Assembly (NCBI RefSeq): GCF_013401515.1
Contig: NZ_CP058529.1
Span: 3,472,001 to 3,536,000, forward strand
DNA: 64,000 nt
Reading direction: 5' to 3'
DNA from: Halorarum halophilum
Lineage (GTDB): Archaea; Halobacteriota; Halobacteria; Halobacteriales; Haloferacaceae
Under the pieces are notes generated by a model. That model saw only the letters and a list, made by a program, of their open reading frames with translations, did no database searches and was not told the origin of the DNA. Positions 52,784 to 61,052 of this stretch are shown piece by piece (position 1 is the first letter of the stretch; every line of letters starts with the position of its first letter). Both the position numbers and the translations under genes were made by a program.

Positions 52784-53668
52784 GTGACCGACGCCGACCT
52801 CCGCCTCGCCGTGACGACCCGCGCGGAGACGTTCGAGCGGATCCGGGGGCCGTTCGCGGAGCGCGGTATCGCGGTCGTCCACGCCGACCCGACCGAGCGG
52901 GTACTTCCCCTCGCCGACCCCGGCTTCCCGGACGCCGACGTCGGCTGGGTGTACCCGTCGCGGCTGATGGAGGGCGCGGTGCTCGACGCCCACCTCGACG
53001 TCCCCTGGGTGAACGGCCGCGACGCGGTGCTCGCCTCGCGGAACAAGGCCGGCGTCCTCGCGTCGCTGGGCGAAGCGAGGCTGCCCGTCCCCGAGACGAC
53101 GCTCGTGTCGAACCCCGCGGACGAGGACGCGGTGCTCGACGCGGCCGCGGGGATCGGCTACCCCCTCGTCCTCAAGCCGAACTCGACGACCCGCGGGGTC
53201 GGCGTGACGAAGGTCGCCGACCCCGACTCGCTGCTCGGCTCGACGGACTACCTCGACCTGGTGCACGACTACCGGGCGACTGGCGACAAGTCGTACCTCC
53301 TCCAGGAGTTCCTCCCGGACGCGCGCGACTACCGCGTGATGGTCGTGGACGGGGCGTTCGCCGGCGCCGTCGAGCGCCGGCTTCCCGACGATGAGACGGC
53401 GGCAGGGAAGTGGAAACACAACGTCCACCGGGGAGCCGTCGCGGAGGGCGTATCCCCGCCCGGGGAACACCGACGGCTCGCCGAGCGCGCGGCCGACGTG
53501 CTGGACGTCCCGCTGCTCGGGGTGGATATTCTGGAGACCGATGGGCGCCTCGTCGTCTCCGAGACGAACGCGCGGCCGACGGTGGACGAGGCGACGAAGT
53601 ACGAGGAGGGGTTCTACGACGACCTGGCTCGACTGGTCCGGCGGACCGCGGACGGCGGCCGGACCTGA
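52784..53668 (+). CDS. RimK-like ATP-grasp ligase
   Basis: 294 residues starting with GTG (VTDADLRLAVTTRAETFERI). The ATP-grasp features are PLVLKPNSTTRGVGVTKVAD with the ATP-binding Lys, YLLQEFLPDARDYRVMVVDG, KWKHNVHRGAVAEGVSP and the metal motif LLGVDILETDGRLVVSETNA. RimK-type enzymes add glutamate or similar residues to a protein, cofactor or polypeptide carrier, and archaeal examples include lysine and coenzyme F420 pathways. The target here is unknown. The start is set by the TATA box at 52754. Confidence 0.9.
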   Translation: MTDADLRLAVTTRAETFERIRGPFAERGIAVVHADPTERVLPLADPGFPDADVGWVYPSRLMEGAVLDAHLDVPWVNGRDAVLASRNKAGVLASLGEARLPVPETTLVSNPADEDAVLDAAAGIGYPLVLKPNSTTRGVGVTKVADPDSLLGSTDYLDLVHDYRATGDKSYLLQEFLPDARDYRVMVVDGAFAGAVERRLPDDETAAGKWKHNVHRGAVAEGVSPPGEHRRLAERAADVLDVPLLGVDILETDGRLVVSETNARPTVDEATKYEEGFYDDLARLVRRTADGGRT

Positions 53669-53671
53669 GTA

Positions 53672-54046
53672 CTACTCCACGTCGATGTCCGCCGACGGCT
53701 CCAGCGCGTCGAAGGTCACCTCGAGGACGCCGTTGTTGAACGACGCCGAGGCGGAGTGCTCGTCGACGCGGACGGGGAGCCGGACGCGCTCGTCGTAGCG
53801 CCGCGTCTCGCTGTGGGCGCTGATGGTGAGCATCCGCCCGTCGCACTTCAGGTCGATGTCGTCCTTCCCGACGCCGGGGAGGTCGGCCACCAGCCGGACC
53901 TGCCCATCGTCGTGATGGACGGAGACGTGCGTCTCGCTGCCGAAGCCCGCATCGCCGCCCCGGGATCCCGCGCCCGTCATTTGGTTCATCATCCGCTCGA
54001 TCTCGTCGAAGATGTCGCCGAAGGGGTCGTCGCGGTCGTCCCGCAT
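53672..54046 (-). CDS. Hsp20/alpha-crystallin-type small heat-shock protein
   Basis: 124 residues. The alpha-crystallin domain runs from about residue 38 to 115: VRLVADLPGVGKDDIDLKCDG, LTISAHSETRRYDERVRLP and FNNGVLEVTFDA, where the usual C-terminal IxI anchor is seen as ADIDVE. The N-terminal part (FGDIFDEIERMMNQM) is short. These chaperones hold unfolding proteins for refolding. A TATA-like CTTATC (54071-54076, minus strand) lies about 26 nt before the ATG, consistent with a leaderless, possibly stress-driven, transcript. It is convergent with the RimK-like gene, 3 nt away. Confidence 0.93.
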   Translation of the reverse strand: MRDDRDDPFGDIFDEIERMMNQMTGAGSRGGDAGFGSETHVSVHHDDGQVRLVADLPGVGKDDIDLKCDGRMLTISAHSETRRYDERVRLPVRVDEHSASASFNNGVLEVTFDALEPSADIDVE

Positions 54047-54623
54047 GAGGCGTCATTGCTCGGTGGTGCCGATAAGCCTTCTCCCCCCGGCAGGGGTCGG
54101 GCGGCGCGAACGAATCCTCCACCGATGCCGAAGGATTGGTCGATGATGTCCCACGTCTAAAGATGATATAGCTCTGAAACTCGTGCGCTGGTGACGATAT
54201 ATCGTACGGACTCTCGACTGATGGTCGGCCGATTCGAACTTGATCGTCCCCAAGCGGACCATCGTCGCGGCCGGCCGGATGGACAGGAATTCCGACACGC
54301 CAGTCTCTCGCGATGGGGTCTCTTTATCCCACTAGTGCGGTTTTTCACGATGTGATGTTTCCGAGAGCATCTCTATCCGTGCCGGCAGAGATTCCCGCCC
54401 AGGAATCAGATGAAGTGGGGAAATATAAAATTTCGATAATAGAAACCAGTACGTCACGACTGACTCGAACCGATCGACCCCAGGCGGATTTCGCTTCCCC
54501 CGTCGAGTGAGTTGGACTACCGCTCCCACGCGATATCGGGTCGAACCACTTCGGAGGAGAGAACCGATACAGCCGACCACATGGCCGAACGGGGCGCGTA
54601 ACGGGAACGGGTCAATCCCCGGC
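54047..54623. other. Gene-poor stretch with a palindrome
   Basis: About 580 nt between Hsp20 and KDG kinase. It contains the perfect palindrome ACGATATATCGT (54194-54205) and an AT-rich patch AAATATAAAATTTCGATAAT (54,421-54,440). No coding frame is convincing. The palindrome could belong to the upstream regulation of Hsp20 (about 150 nt from its start). Confidence 0.4.
54194..54205. promoter_or_regulatory. 12-nt perfect palindrome
   Basis: ACGATATATCGT in the gap between Hsp20 and KDG kinase. It could be an operator or simply a low-complexity TA run with flanking symmetry. Confidence 0.25.
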
Positions 54624-55547
54624 TCAGAGCAGGGACTCGACTTCCTCGGGGGTCGTGACCGCGAGGTCGCCGCGAATCGTGCGCTTGAGCGCCGCCGTGG
54701 CACAGCCGTACCGCAGCGCCGTGGTGAGATCGTCGCCATCCAGGTAGCGCGCGAGGAACCCGCCGACGAAGGCGTCGCCCGAGCCGATCGAATCGATCGT
54801 CTCCACCTCGAACGTGTCCGCCCGGACGGCGGAACCGTCGCGGAGCGCGGTCGCGCCGTCGCTGCCCTGCGTGACGACGACGGTGTCGATACCGAACTCG
54901 TCGGCGAAGTACGCGGCCCGCTCCTCCACCGGACCGGTCTGCTCGAAGATCAGCTCCGCGTCGCGCTCGGGAACGAACAGGAGGTCGACGGACGGGAGGA
55001 GGTCGACGAGCGTGTCGCGGGCCTCCGCGGGCGTCCAGAGCTTCGACCGGTAGTTGACGTCGAACCCGGTCGTGACGTCGGCGTCGCCGGCGATGTCGAG
55101 CAGTTCGCTGGTGGTGTCGAACAGCGTCGCCGAGAGCGCGGGCGTGATGCCGGTCGTGTAGAACATGTCCGCGCTCCTGACGCGGTCGAGGGGGAGGTCC
55201 TCGACCCGGGTCGTCCGGACGCTGGCGTCGTCCCGGTCGTAGATCACGTTCCGTCGCTCGGTGATGCTCTCCCGATCGATGTAGTAGACGCCCTGGCGGC
55301 CCTCGTCCAGCACGACGTCCGTGTCGACCCCGTGTGAGTGGAGCTCCGAGAGGACGCGACGGCCGAGCGGCGAGTCCGGGAGCTTCGAGAGCCACGCGGT
55401 GTCGAGGCCCAGACGCTGGGCCGCCACCGCGACGTTGCTCTCGGCGCCGGCCGCGTGGACGTCGAGCGTGTCCGTTCGTTCGAGCGGCTCGCCGGTGGGG
55501 GGCGAGAAGCGGAGCATCGACTCGCCGAACGTCACCAGGTCAGTCAT
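54624..55547 (-). CDS. kdgK: 2-keto-3-deoxygluconate kinase (PfkB family)
   Basis: 307 residues. The ribokinase fold is evident from FGESMLRFSPPTGEPLERTD, the sugar-binding GAESNVAVAAQRLGLDTAWL, ATGFDVNYR-like TTGFDVNYRSKLWTP, VVTQGSDGATALRDG and the catalytic SIGSGDAFVGGFLARYL. It is close in sequence to haloarchaeal KdgK, which phosphorylates KDG in the semi-phosphorylative Entner-Doudoroff route. ATG at 55547 (MTDLVTFGES) matches the family start. The TATA box is 65-70 nt upstream and the leader holds a small ORF that overlaps this start. Confidence 0.93.
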   Translation of the reverse strand: MTDLVTFGESMLRFSPPTGEPLERTDTLDVHAAGAESNVAVAAQRLGLDTAWLSKLPDSPLGRRVLSELHSHGVDTDVVLDEGRQGVYYIDRESITERRNVIYDRDDASVRTTRVEDLPLDRVRSADMFYTTGITPALSATLFDTTSELLDIAGDADVTTGFDVNYRSKLWTPAEARDTLVDLLPSVDLLFVPERDAELIFEQTGPVEERAAYFADEFGIDTVVVTQGSDGATALRDGSAVRADTFEVETIDSIGSGDAFVGGFLARYLDGDDLTTALRYGCATAALKRTIRGDLAVTTPEEVESLL

Positions 55548-55587
55548 CTCGGGGGAGAAGGCGCGGGCTGCTTTCCAGGCGCTGCAT
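55540..55587 (-). other. Putative 15-codon leaderless leader ORF overlapping the kdgK start
   Basis: ATG at 55587 to TGA at 55540 (MQRLESSPRLLPRDD) in a different frame from kdgK. The TATA box (55613-55619) lies about 29 nt upstream of this ATG, so the transcript probably begins at it. The TGA overlaps the kdgK ATG (ATGACTGA), which permits termination-reinitiation. Confidence 0.4.
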
Positions 55588-55612
55588 GGTCGAGGAGTGG
55601 AGTTGGGACCGA

Positions 55613-55619
55613 TATAATA
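55613..55619 (-). promoter_or_regulatory. TATA box of kdgK
   Basis: TATTATA on the minus strand. It is 26-32 nt before the ATG at 55587 and 66-72 nt before the kdgK ATG at 55547. Confidence 0.6.
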
Positions 55620-55701
55620 GCTTCGCGATGGGGACACCGGGCCCGTTTCGTCTGGTGAAATATCGGGGGCGCGGAGCCGATCGGCGGGGAACGCCGACGA
55701 A

Positions 55702-56118
55702 TCAGACCAGCCGGTCGCCGTCCGGCGAGAACACCCACCCCTCCCCGACGTCCACGTCGACCGCGAGGCGATCGGTCCCCCGCGACACCTGCCCCTGCTG
55801 TGTCACCGCGGAGAGCGGCTTCTCCCCGATCGAGAGGTGGACCGCGTCGCGGTCGCCGAGCGGTTCCACGACGTCGACGGCCGCCTCGAAGTCGCCCGTC
55901 GCCGTCGTGAGGTCGAGGTACTCGGGGCGGATGCCGAAGACGACGTGGTCGCCCGCCCGGTCGCGGAGGGCGTCGGCCTGCTCGGGCGTGGGTTCGAGCG
56001 TGAACTCGTCGCTCTCCAGGCGGACGGAGCCGCCGTTCGTGGCGACCTGACAGTCGAAGAGGTTCGGCGACGGGGAGCCGATGAAGTCCGCGACGAACAG
56101 GTTCTCGGGATCGTGCAA
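55702..56118 (-). pseudogene. 5'-truncated sugar ABC transporter ATP-binding protein (C-terminal domain)
   Basis: The reading frame encodes only the last 138 residues of a MalK/UgpC-type ATPase: HDPENLFVADFIGSPSPNLF, HVVFGIRPEYLDLTTATGD, AAVDVVEPLGDRDAVHLSIG and a normal end. This is the regulatory OB domain. Walker A, signature and Walker B are missing. Upstream of the TTG at 56118 the frame meets a stop four codons earlier (56,128), and the following DNA is AT-rich and unrelated. The gene was therefore broken at about 56,115-56,130, probably by deletion or integration. The fragment lies upstream of kdgK on the same strand. Confidence 0.8.
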
Positions 56119-56124
56119 CGTTGC

Positions 56125-56144
56125 TTAACACACTAATCTGTTAA
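56125..56144. repeat. Inverted repeat TTAACA-N8-TGTTAA at the truncation point
   Basis: Six-base-pair arms with an 8-nt spacer, directly next to the 5' end of the truncated ABC gene. It may be an operator, a mobile-element end, or a hairpin. Confidence 0.4.
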
Positions 56145-56740
56145 ACTATTCGTTCCTCCGAGGGTGGCCGTAGGAGATTGCTTTGTCGAATCCCCTGTTC
56201 TACTCTTCCAACCGACAACGAAACCCGACAGCCGGATGCGAAAGAAGAGGGGCGCATATACCAATATACAATACTAAACTGATAACCGATAGAAGAGCGT
56301 TATCGGACGTCGAAAGCCGACGATCCCTTCATCCGATTCCGTCTGATCGGCCGGTAGGAATTCGTTCGTCTGACCCCCCATGAGACCCGACTTTGGTAGC
56401 GAAGGGACGACTCGCCCGTGAAGCACGTTGGACGAGAACTCGCGGCTCAAATGGCTTCACGGCGTGCTCCGAACCACCCGCTTCGGCCGGAGAGTCGTGG
56501 AGGAGACGAGGAATCGAACTCCGTGTCGTTTCGTCAGGCTTCTCGCCGGCCGTCGCCGAATTGGACCGGCCCCGGTTTTCTCAGTGCTCATCAGAATATG
56601 TAGATGAACCATGGGCCACCAAATCAGTTATAAATATTCTAGGTGGTGTTCACCCCCGCCGATATCTCGGAAATAGGGAACATGTCAACTCGTTCGAGTC
56701 TCGGTCTCGATTCCAGGCCGCACCCAGTCTTGACTACAAC

Positions 56741-56747
56741 AATTAAG
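56741..56747 (+). promoter_or_regulatory. Probable TATA box of gap
   Basis: AATTAAG, 25-31 nt before the ATG at 56772, consistent with a leaderless mRNA. A second AT-rich element TTATAAATATTC at 56,627-56,638 is farther upstream. Confidence 0.5.
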
Positions 56748-56771
56748 GCCCTCGCGGACTGTTTTTCGATT

Positions 56772-57821
56772 ATGAGTAAATCGAACCTCTCGGCGGGGGA
56801 CGACGTGACGAACCCGGTCCGCGTCGGCTTGAACGGGTTCGGCCGCATCGGTCGGAACGTCTTCCGCGCGGTGCTCGAGGATCCGCGGATCGAACTCGTC
56901 GGCATCAACGACGTGATGTCGGGCGAGGACATGCACTACCTCGCCTCGTACGACTCGGTGATGGGACGGCTCGACGGCCTCTCCTACGACAACGCCAGCG
57001 AGGAGTTGGCCATCGGCGACACGGCCGTCCCCGTGCTCGACGAGCAGGACCCCGCGGACCTGCCGTGGGACGAGTACGACGTCGACGTCGCCCTCGAGTG
57101 CACTGGCGTGTTCCGCACGCGCGAGGACGCGATGCGACACGTGACGGCGGGCGCGGACACGGTCGTCCTCTCGGCGCCGCCGAAGGGGGAGGAACCGGTG
57201 AAACAGCTGGTCTACGGCGTGAACCACACCGAGTACGAGGGCGAGGAGGTCGTCTCGAACGCCTCCTGCACCACGAACTCCGTGACGCCCGTCGCGAAGG
57301 TGCTCGACGAGGAGTTCGGCATCGACCACGGCATGCTCACGACGGTCCACGCCTACACCGGGTCCCAGAGCCTCGTCGACGGCCCGAAGGGGAAGACCCG
57401 CCGCGGCCGCGCGGCCGCCGAGAACATCGTCCCCACCTCGACCGGCGCCGCGAAGGCGGCCACCGAGATCCTGCCCCAGCTACAGGGAAAGCTCGACGGG
57501 ATGGCGATGCGCGTGCCGGTCCCGAACGGCTCCATCACCGACCTCGTCGTCGACCTGGAGTCCTCGCCCGACGCGGAGGCCATCAACGACGCGTTCCGGG
57601 CGGCCGCCGACGACGGCCCGCTGGCGGGCGTCCTCGGCTACACCGACGACGAGGTCGTCTCGCGCGACATCGTCGGGCTGCCGTTCTCCTCGTACGTCGA
57701 CCTGAACTCGACGAACGTCGTGGGGGAGGAGGGGCTGGCGAAGATCCTGACGTGGTACGACAACGAGTACGGCTTCTCGTGCCGCCTGCTCGACATGGCG
57801 GCGTTCGTGGAAGGGAACTGA
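56772..57821 (+). CDS. gap: Type I glyceraldehyde-3-phosphate dehydrogenase (phosphorylating)
   Basis: 349 residues, the bacterial-type NAD(P) enzyme found in haloarchaea rather than the classical archaeal GapB type. The Rossmann motif is VGLNGFGRIGRNVFRAVL and the catalytic Cys166 sits in SNASCTTNSVTP. HAYTGSQSLVDGPKGKTRRGRA, NIVPTSTGAAKAA and WYDNEYGFSCRLLDM are intact. It oxidises glyceraldehyde 3-phosphate with phosphate in the shared lower half of sugar breakdown. ATG at 56772 (MSKSNLSAGDD) adds about 15 residues before the fold and fits the TATA-like AATTAAG. It is near kdgK, so both serve the same route. Confidence 0.96.
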   Translation: MSKSNLSAGDDVTNPVRVGLNGFGRIGRNVFRAVLEDPRIELVGINDVMSGEDMHYLASYDSVMGRLDGLSYDNASEELAIGDTAVPVLDEQDPADLPWDEYDVDVALECTGVFRTREDAMRHVTAGADTVVLSAPPKGEEPVKQLVYGVNHTEYEGEEVVSNASCTTNSVTPVAKVLDEEFGIDHGMLTTVHAYTGSQSLVDGPKGKTRRGRAAAENIVPTSTGAAKAATEILPQLQGKLDGMAMRVPVPNGSITDLVVDLESSPDAEAINDAFRAAADDGPLAGVLGYTDDEVVSRDIVGLPFSSYVDLNSTNVVGEEGLAKILTWYDNEYGFSCRLLDMAAFVEGN

Positions 57822-57924
57822 CGCCGGGCGCGCCCCTCGGTCGGGCGTGAGCGTTCCGGTCGTCCCGTTCCTCGTGTTTCCCACAGCGGTGTCCTTTTTC
57901 ACCTAGGGGGTCGGACGTTCGAGC

Positions 57925-59613
57925 ATGCTTCACGCCGAAGGGCCACTCCTGACCGTCGACCTCGACGCGCGGGAGGCGACGACCGATGACGTCGACGACA
58001 CGCTCGCCCGATTCATCGGCGGTCGGGGCGTCAACACGGCGCTCGCGTACGACCGCATCCCGTTCGACGCCGACCCGTTCGGACCGGAGAACCGCGTCTA
58101 CCTCTCGACCGGGCCGATGCAGGCCAGCCGCATGAGCTTCACCGGCCGGATGGCAGCCACTGCGCTCTCGCCGCTCACCGGCGGGTTGCTCTCGTCGAAC
58201 GCCGGCGGCTTCCTCTCGCGGAACTTCACCGGAACCGGCAACGCGGTCGTCGAACTCGTCGGCGCCGCCGACGAACTGCTCGCGATCCACGTCCGGGACG
58301 ACGGGGTCGAGTTCGAACCGGTCCCCGACCTCGCCGGAGCCGAGGTGCCCGAGGTGACCGAGTGGGCCGAGACGGAACACGACCTGGAGGCGGAGAACCT
58401 CGCCTGCATCGGCCCTGCGGGCGAGAACCGGGTCCGGTTCGCGTCGGTCATGACCTCCGAGACGCGCGCGTTCGGCCGCGGCGGCCTAGGCGCCGTCCTC
58501 GGGGCGAAGAACGTGAAGGTGCTCACCTTCGAGGGCGACGCGGCCCCCGAGATCGACGTCGACGCGACGGCGATGGACATCCACCGCGAGGCCGCGACGA
58601 GCGAGCACATCATGAAGCGCCAGGGGACCACCAGCGTCACCGACCTCGCGAACGAGGTGGAGGCGTTCCCGACGCGCTACTTCTCCGAGACGTCCTACGA
58701 GAAGGCCGAATCCATCAACGGCGACGCGGTCGAGGACAAGAAGTTCAAGAAGGGGACCTGCTCGCAGTGCGCGTTCGCCTGCAAGCTCCCGACGAGGGAC
58801 GAGGCCGCCGGTGTCGAAACGGAGGGGCCGGAGTTCGAGACGGTGATGTCGTTCGGTGGCAACTGCGACGAGGACGACATCGTCGAGGTCATGCGCTCGA
58901 ACGAGCAGTGCGATCGCTACGGGCTCGACACCATCTCGGCGGGCGACACCGTCGCCGCCTACCTGGCCAGCGAGGACGCCTTCGGCGACACGGAGTTGAT
59001 CCACGAACTGGTCGACAAGATCGCCCACCGTGAGGGGATCGGCGACACGCTGGCGGAGGGCGTCGACCGCGTCCATGGCGAACTCGGCGTCGACAACTGG
59101 ACGGTGAAGGGGATGGACTTCCCCGCCCACGACGGTCGTACCCTCAACGGCCAGGGGCTCTCGTTCGCGGTAGCGAACCGCGGCGCCGACCACATGTACG
59201 CCACCTTCTACGCGTACGAGTACCCGCTCGTGGCCAAGGAGGAAGCGTTCGACCCCGAGGGCCTGCCGCCCGAGAAGGTCGAACGCCTGGTTGAGGTCGA
59301 GAACACCCGCGCGCTGGAGGACTGCGGGATCATCTGCCGGTTCTCGCGCGGCATGATGACGCCCGAGCGCTTCGAGGCGCTGTTCGAGGCGGACTACGAC
59401 GACCTGCTCGCGGTCGGCGACCGCGTCGTCACGCTCGAACGGCGGTTCAACAACGAGCGCGGTTTCGACCGCGCCGACGACACGCTGCCGTACTCGCTCG
59501 ACGGGTTCCACGAGGCGCTCGACGAGTACTATAGCGTCCGCGGCTGGACGCCCGACGGCACCGTTCCCGCTGACGCCGCCGGGAGTGCGGCCGGCGGGGC
59601 GAGCGCGGACTGA
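57925..59613 (+). CDS. Aldehyde ferredoxin oxidoreductase (tungsten/molybdopterin enzyme)
   Basis: 562 residues. The 4Fe-4S ligands are Cys279, Cys282 and Cys286 in KGTCSQCAFACKLP, with a fourth in DCGIICRFSRGMM (Cys467 or Cys471). The family start DLDAREATTDDVDDTLARFI then GGRGVNTALAYD, RMAATALSPLTGG and FGRGGLGAVLGAKNVK are as expected. AORs oxidise aldehydes to acids with a tungstopterin and ferredoxin. The Ala/Gly-rich tail is unusual. A TATA-like TTTTT (57894-57900) is 25-31 nt before the ATG. It follows gap by 103 nt and may oxidise a sugar-derived aldehyde. Confidence 0.95.
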   Translation: MLHAEGPLLTVDLDAREATTDDVDDTLARFIGGRGVNTALAYDRIPFDADPFGPENRVYLSTGPMQASRMSFTGRMAATALSPLTGGLLSSNAGGFLSRNFTGTGNAVVELVGAADELLAIHVRDDGVEFEPVPDLAGAEVPEVTEWAETEHDLEAENLACIGPAGENRVRFASVMTSETRAFGRGGLGAVLGAKNVKVLTFEGDAAPEIDVDATAMDIHREAATSEHIMKRQGTTSVTDLANEVEAFPTRYFSETSYEKAESINGDAVEDKKFKKGTCSQCAFACKLPTRDEAAGVETEGPEFETVMSFGGNCDEDDIVEVMRSNEQCDRYGLDTISAGDTVAAYLASEDAFGDTELIHELVDKIAHREGIGDTLAEGVDRVHGELGVDNWTVKGMDFPAHDGRTLNGQGLSFAVANRGADHMYATFYAYEYPLVAKEEAFDPEGLPPEKVERLVEVENTRALEDCGIICRFSRGMMTPERFEALFEADYDDLLAVGDRVVTLERRFNNERGFDRADDTLPYSLDGFHEALDEYYSVRGWTPDGTVPADAAGSAAGGASAD

Positions 59614-59728
59614 ACTGCGGGCGTTCTGGAGGGCCGGATCTCCCCAATTCCTCGGGAAACGGCAGTGTTACGACACGTTTCGACGGCAGTGGGGTAGTTT
59701 TATCCGACTATTTCACGTCGGTACGAGC

Positions 59729-59935
59729 ATGGGTACTCGAATCAAGCGGACGCTGAACCGCGTCAAGTTCGCAGCCATCGGTGCGGCCGCCGGCGCCTCG
59801 CTGGGGGCACTCGTCAGCCGGAACGCCGCGAGTACCGCGGCCGGCGTCGGCGCGCTCGTGGGCGCGACGATCGGGGAGAAACGCTCGACGGTGGAGACGA
59901 CGATCGATCAGATCAAGACGAAGAAGCAGTCGTAA
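59729..59935 (+). CDS. Small glycine-zipper-like protein (68 aa)
   Basis: 68 residues. A basic start (MGTRIKRTLNRVKF) is followed by a Gly/Ala-rich stretch (AAIGAAAGASLGALVSRNAA and AAGVGALVGATIGEKRS) with GxxxG spacing, then a charged helix TTIDQIKTKKQS. Glycine-zipper proteins pack helices in membranes. The ATG at 59729 is preceded by TTTTATCC about 30 nt upstream. Function is unknown. Confidence 0.65.
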   Translation: MGTRIKRTLNRVKFAAIGAAAGASLGALVSRNAASTAAGVGALVGATIGEKRSTVETTIDQIKTKKQS

Positions 59936-60219
59936 CCGTCACCGACCGGCCCGGGCGTTCTCGACCGAGCGCGCTCGGTCCGCGTAGCGGGAGAACCTGG
60001 ATGGGAATCGATTTCCCGTCGTTCGAACTGATGGGGTCAGCCGGATCCGTCCCGATCAGCCCGATCCGTCGGAGTCGGCCGCGTTCGTCGGTGTTCCCCG
60101 CCCTGCCCGATCTCGACGCCACGGGAACGTACCAAGGTCCCACCATTCGTGACAGTTTACGGTTCGTAACCGGTGATGAATAGGCGAGTTCTTGGTGGTG
60201 GAGGGAGTACGCCGGGCAC

Positions 60220-60975
60220 ATGACGGGCGAGGGAACCGTGCTCCGCATCGATCCGCACGTCCACTCGGAGGACTCCTACGACGGGCACGAACCGGTCGAA
60301 CTCGTCCTCGAGCACGCCAGCGACATCGGCCTCGACGGGGTCGTCATCACCGACCACGACTCGATCGACGAGTCGCTGCGTGCCGCCGAACTGGCGCCCG
60401 AGTACGGGCTGGTGGGCATCCCGGGGGTGGAGGTCTCGACCTCCGCCGGCCACCTGCTCGCCATCGGCGTCGAGGAGCGGCCGAAGAAGGGACGGCCGCT
60501 CGAGGAGACCATCGAAACCGTGCGGGACCGTGGCGGGGTCGCGGTCATCCCCCACCCGTTCCAGCGGAGCCGGCACGGGGTGCGGAAACGCTGGATCGAC
60601 GACTGCGACGGCATCGAGGTGTACAACTCGATGGTGTTCACGGGCTACCGGAACCGCCGGGCCAACTCGTTCGCCGAGCGACTCGGCTACTCGAAACTCG
60701 GGGCCAGCGACGCCCACCACATCCGCAACGTCGGCCGGGCGTACACGGAACTCGAACTCCCCGACGTCGACGCCGGGACGCCGCCGGCCGAGATCGCGGT
60801 CGACGACGTGATCGACGCGTTGCGGTTCGGGAAGACCCGGGTACGGGGCAAGCGGACGCCGATCCACCGGAGCGCGCGCCAGTACACAAAGGGCGCCGTC
60901 CGGAAGAGCGCCTACCTGTTGACGTCGAGGGTCCCATACGTGCCGCCCTGGCCCGCCTCGATGCGGGACGCCTGA
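60220..60975 (+). CDS. PHP-domain metal-dependent phosphoesterase
   Basis: 251 residues. The PHP metal site is visible: IDPHVHSEDSYDGHEPVELVL (HxH) near residue 12, VVITDHDSIDESLRAAEL, GIPGVEVSTSAGHLLAIGV, VAVIPHPFQRSRHG and LGASDAHHIRNVGRAY. PHP proteins of this form hydrolyse phosphate esters (for example 3',5'-nucleoside bisphosphates or RNA 5' ends) with up to three metal ions. The basic tail (RKSAYLLTSRVPYVP) is unusual. No operon partner; the next gene starts 78 nt later. Confidence 0.92.
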   Translation: MTGEGTVLRIDPHVHSEDSYDGHEPVELVLEHASDIGLDGVVITDHDSIDESLRAAELAPEYGLVGIPGVEVSTSAGHLLAIGVEERPKKGRPLEETIETVRDRGGVAVIPHPFQRSRHGVRKRWIDDCDGIEVYNSMVFTGYRNRRANSFAERLGYSKLGASDAHHIRNVGRAYTELELPDVDAGTPPAEIAVDDVIDALRFGKTRVRGKRTPIHRSARQYTKGAVRKSAYLLTSRVPYVPPWPASMRDA

Positions 60976-61052
60976 CCCGTACCGCGCCACCGGGAGCACC
61001 TGCATTCGGGCGAGTAAAAAGACATTACTTGCCACCAGTCGACGGGTCAACC

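Larger units (their letters stand above)
56119..56771. other. AT-rich gene-free stretch upstream of GAPDH
   Basis: About 650 nt with clearly lower GC than its neighbours, for example CATATACCAATATACAATAC near 56,252-56,271 and TCAGTTATAAATATTCTAGG near 56,623-56,642. No coding frame is convincing. An inverted repeat TTAACA-N8-TGTTAA at 56125-56144 marks the left edge, at the ABC-gene breakpoint. The right end holds the likely GAPDH promoter. Confidence 0.45.
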
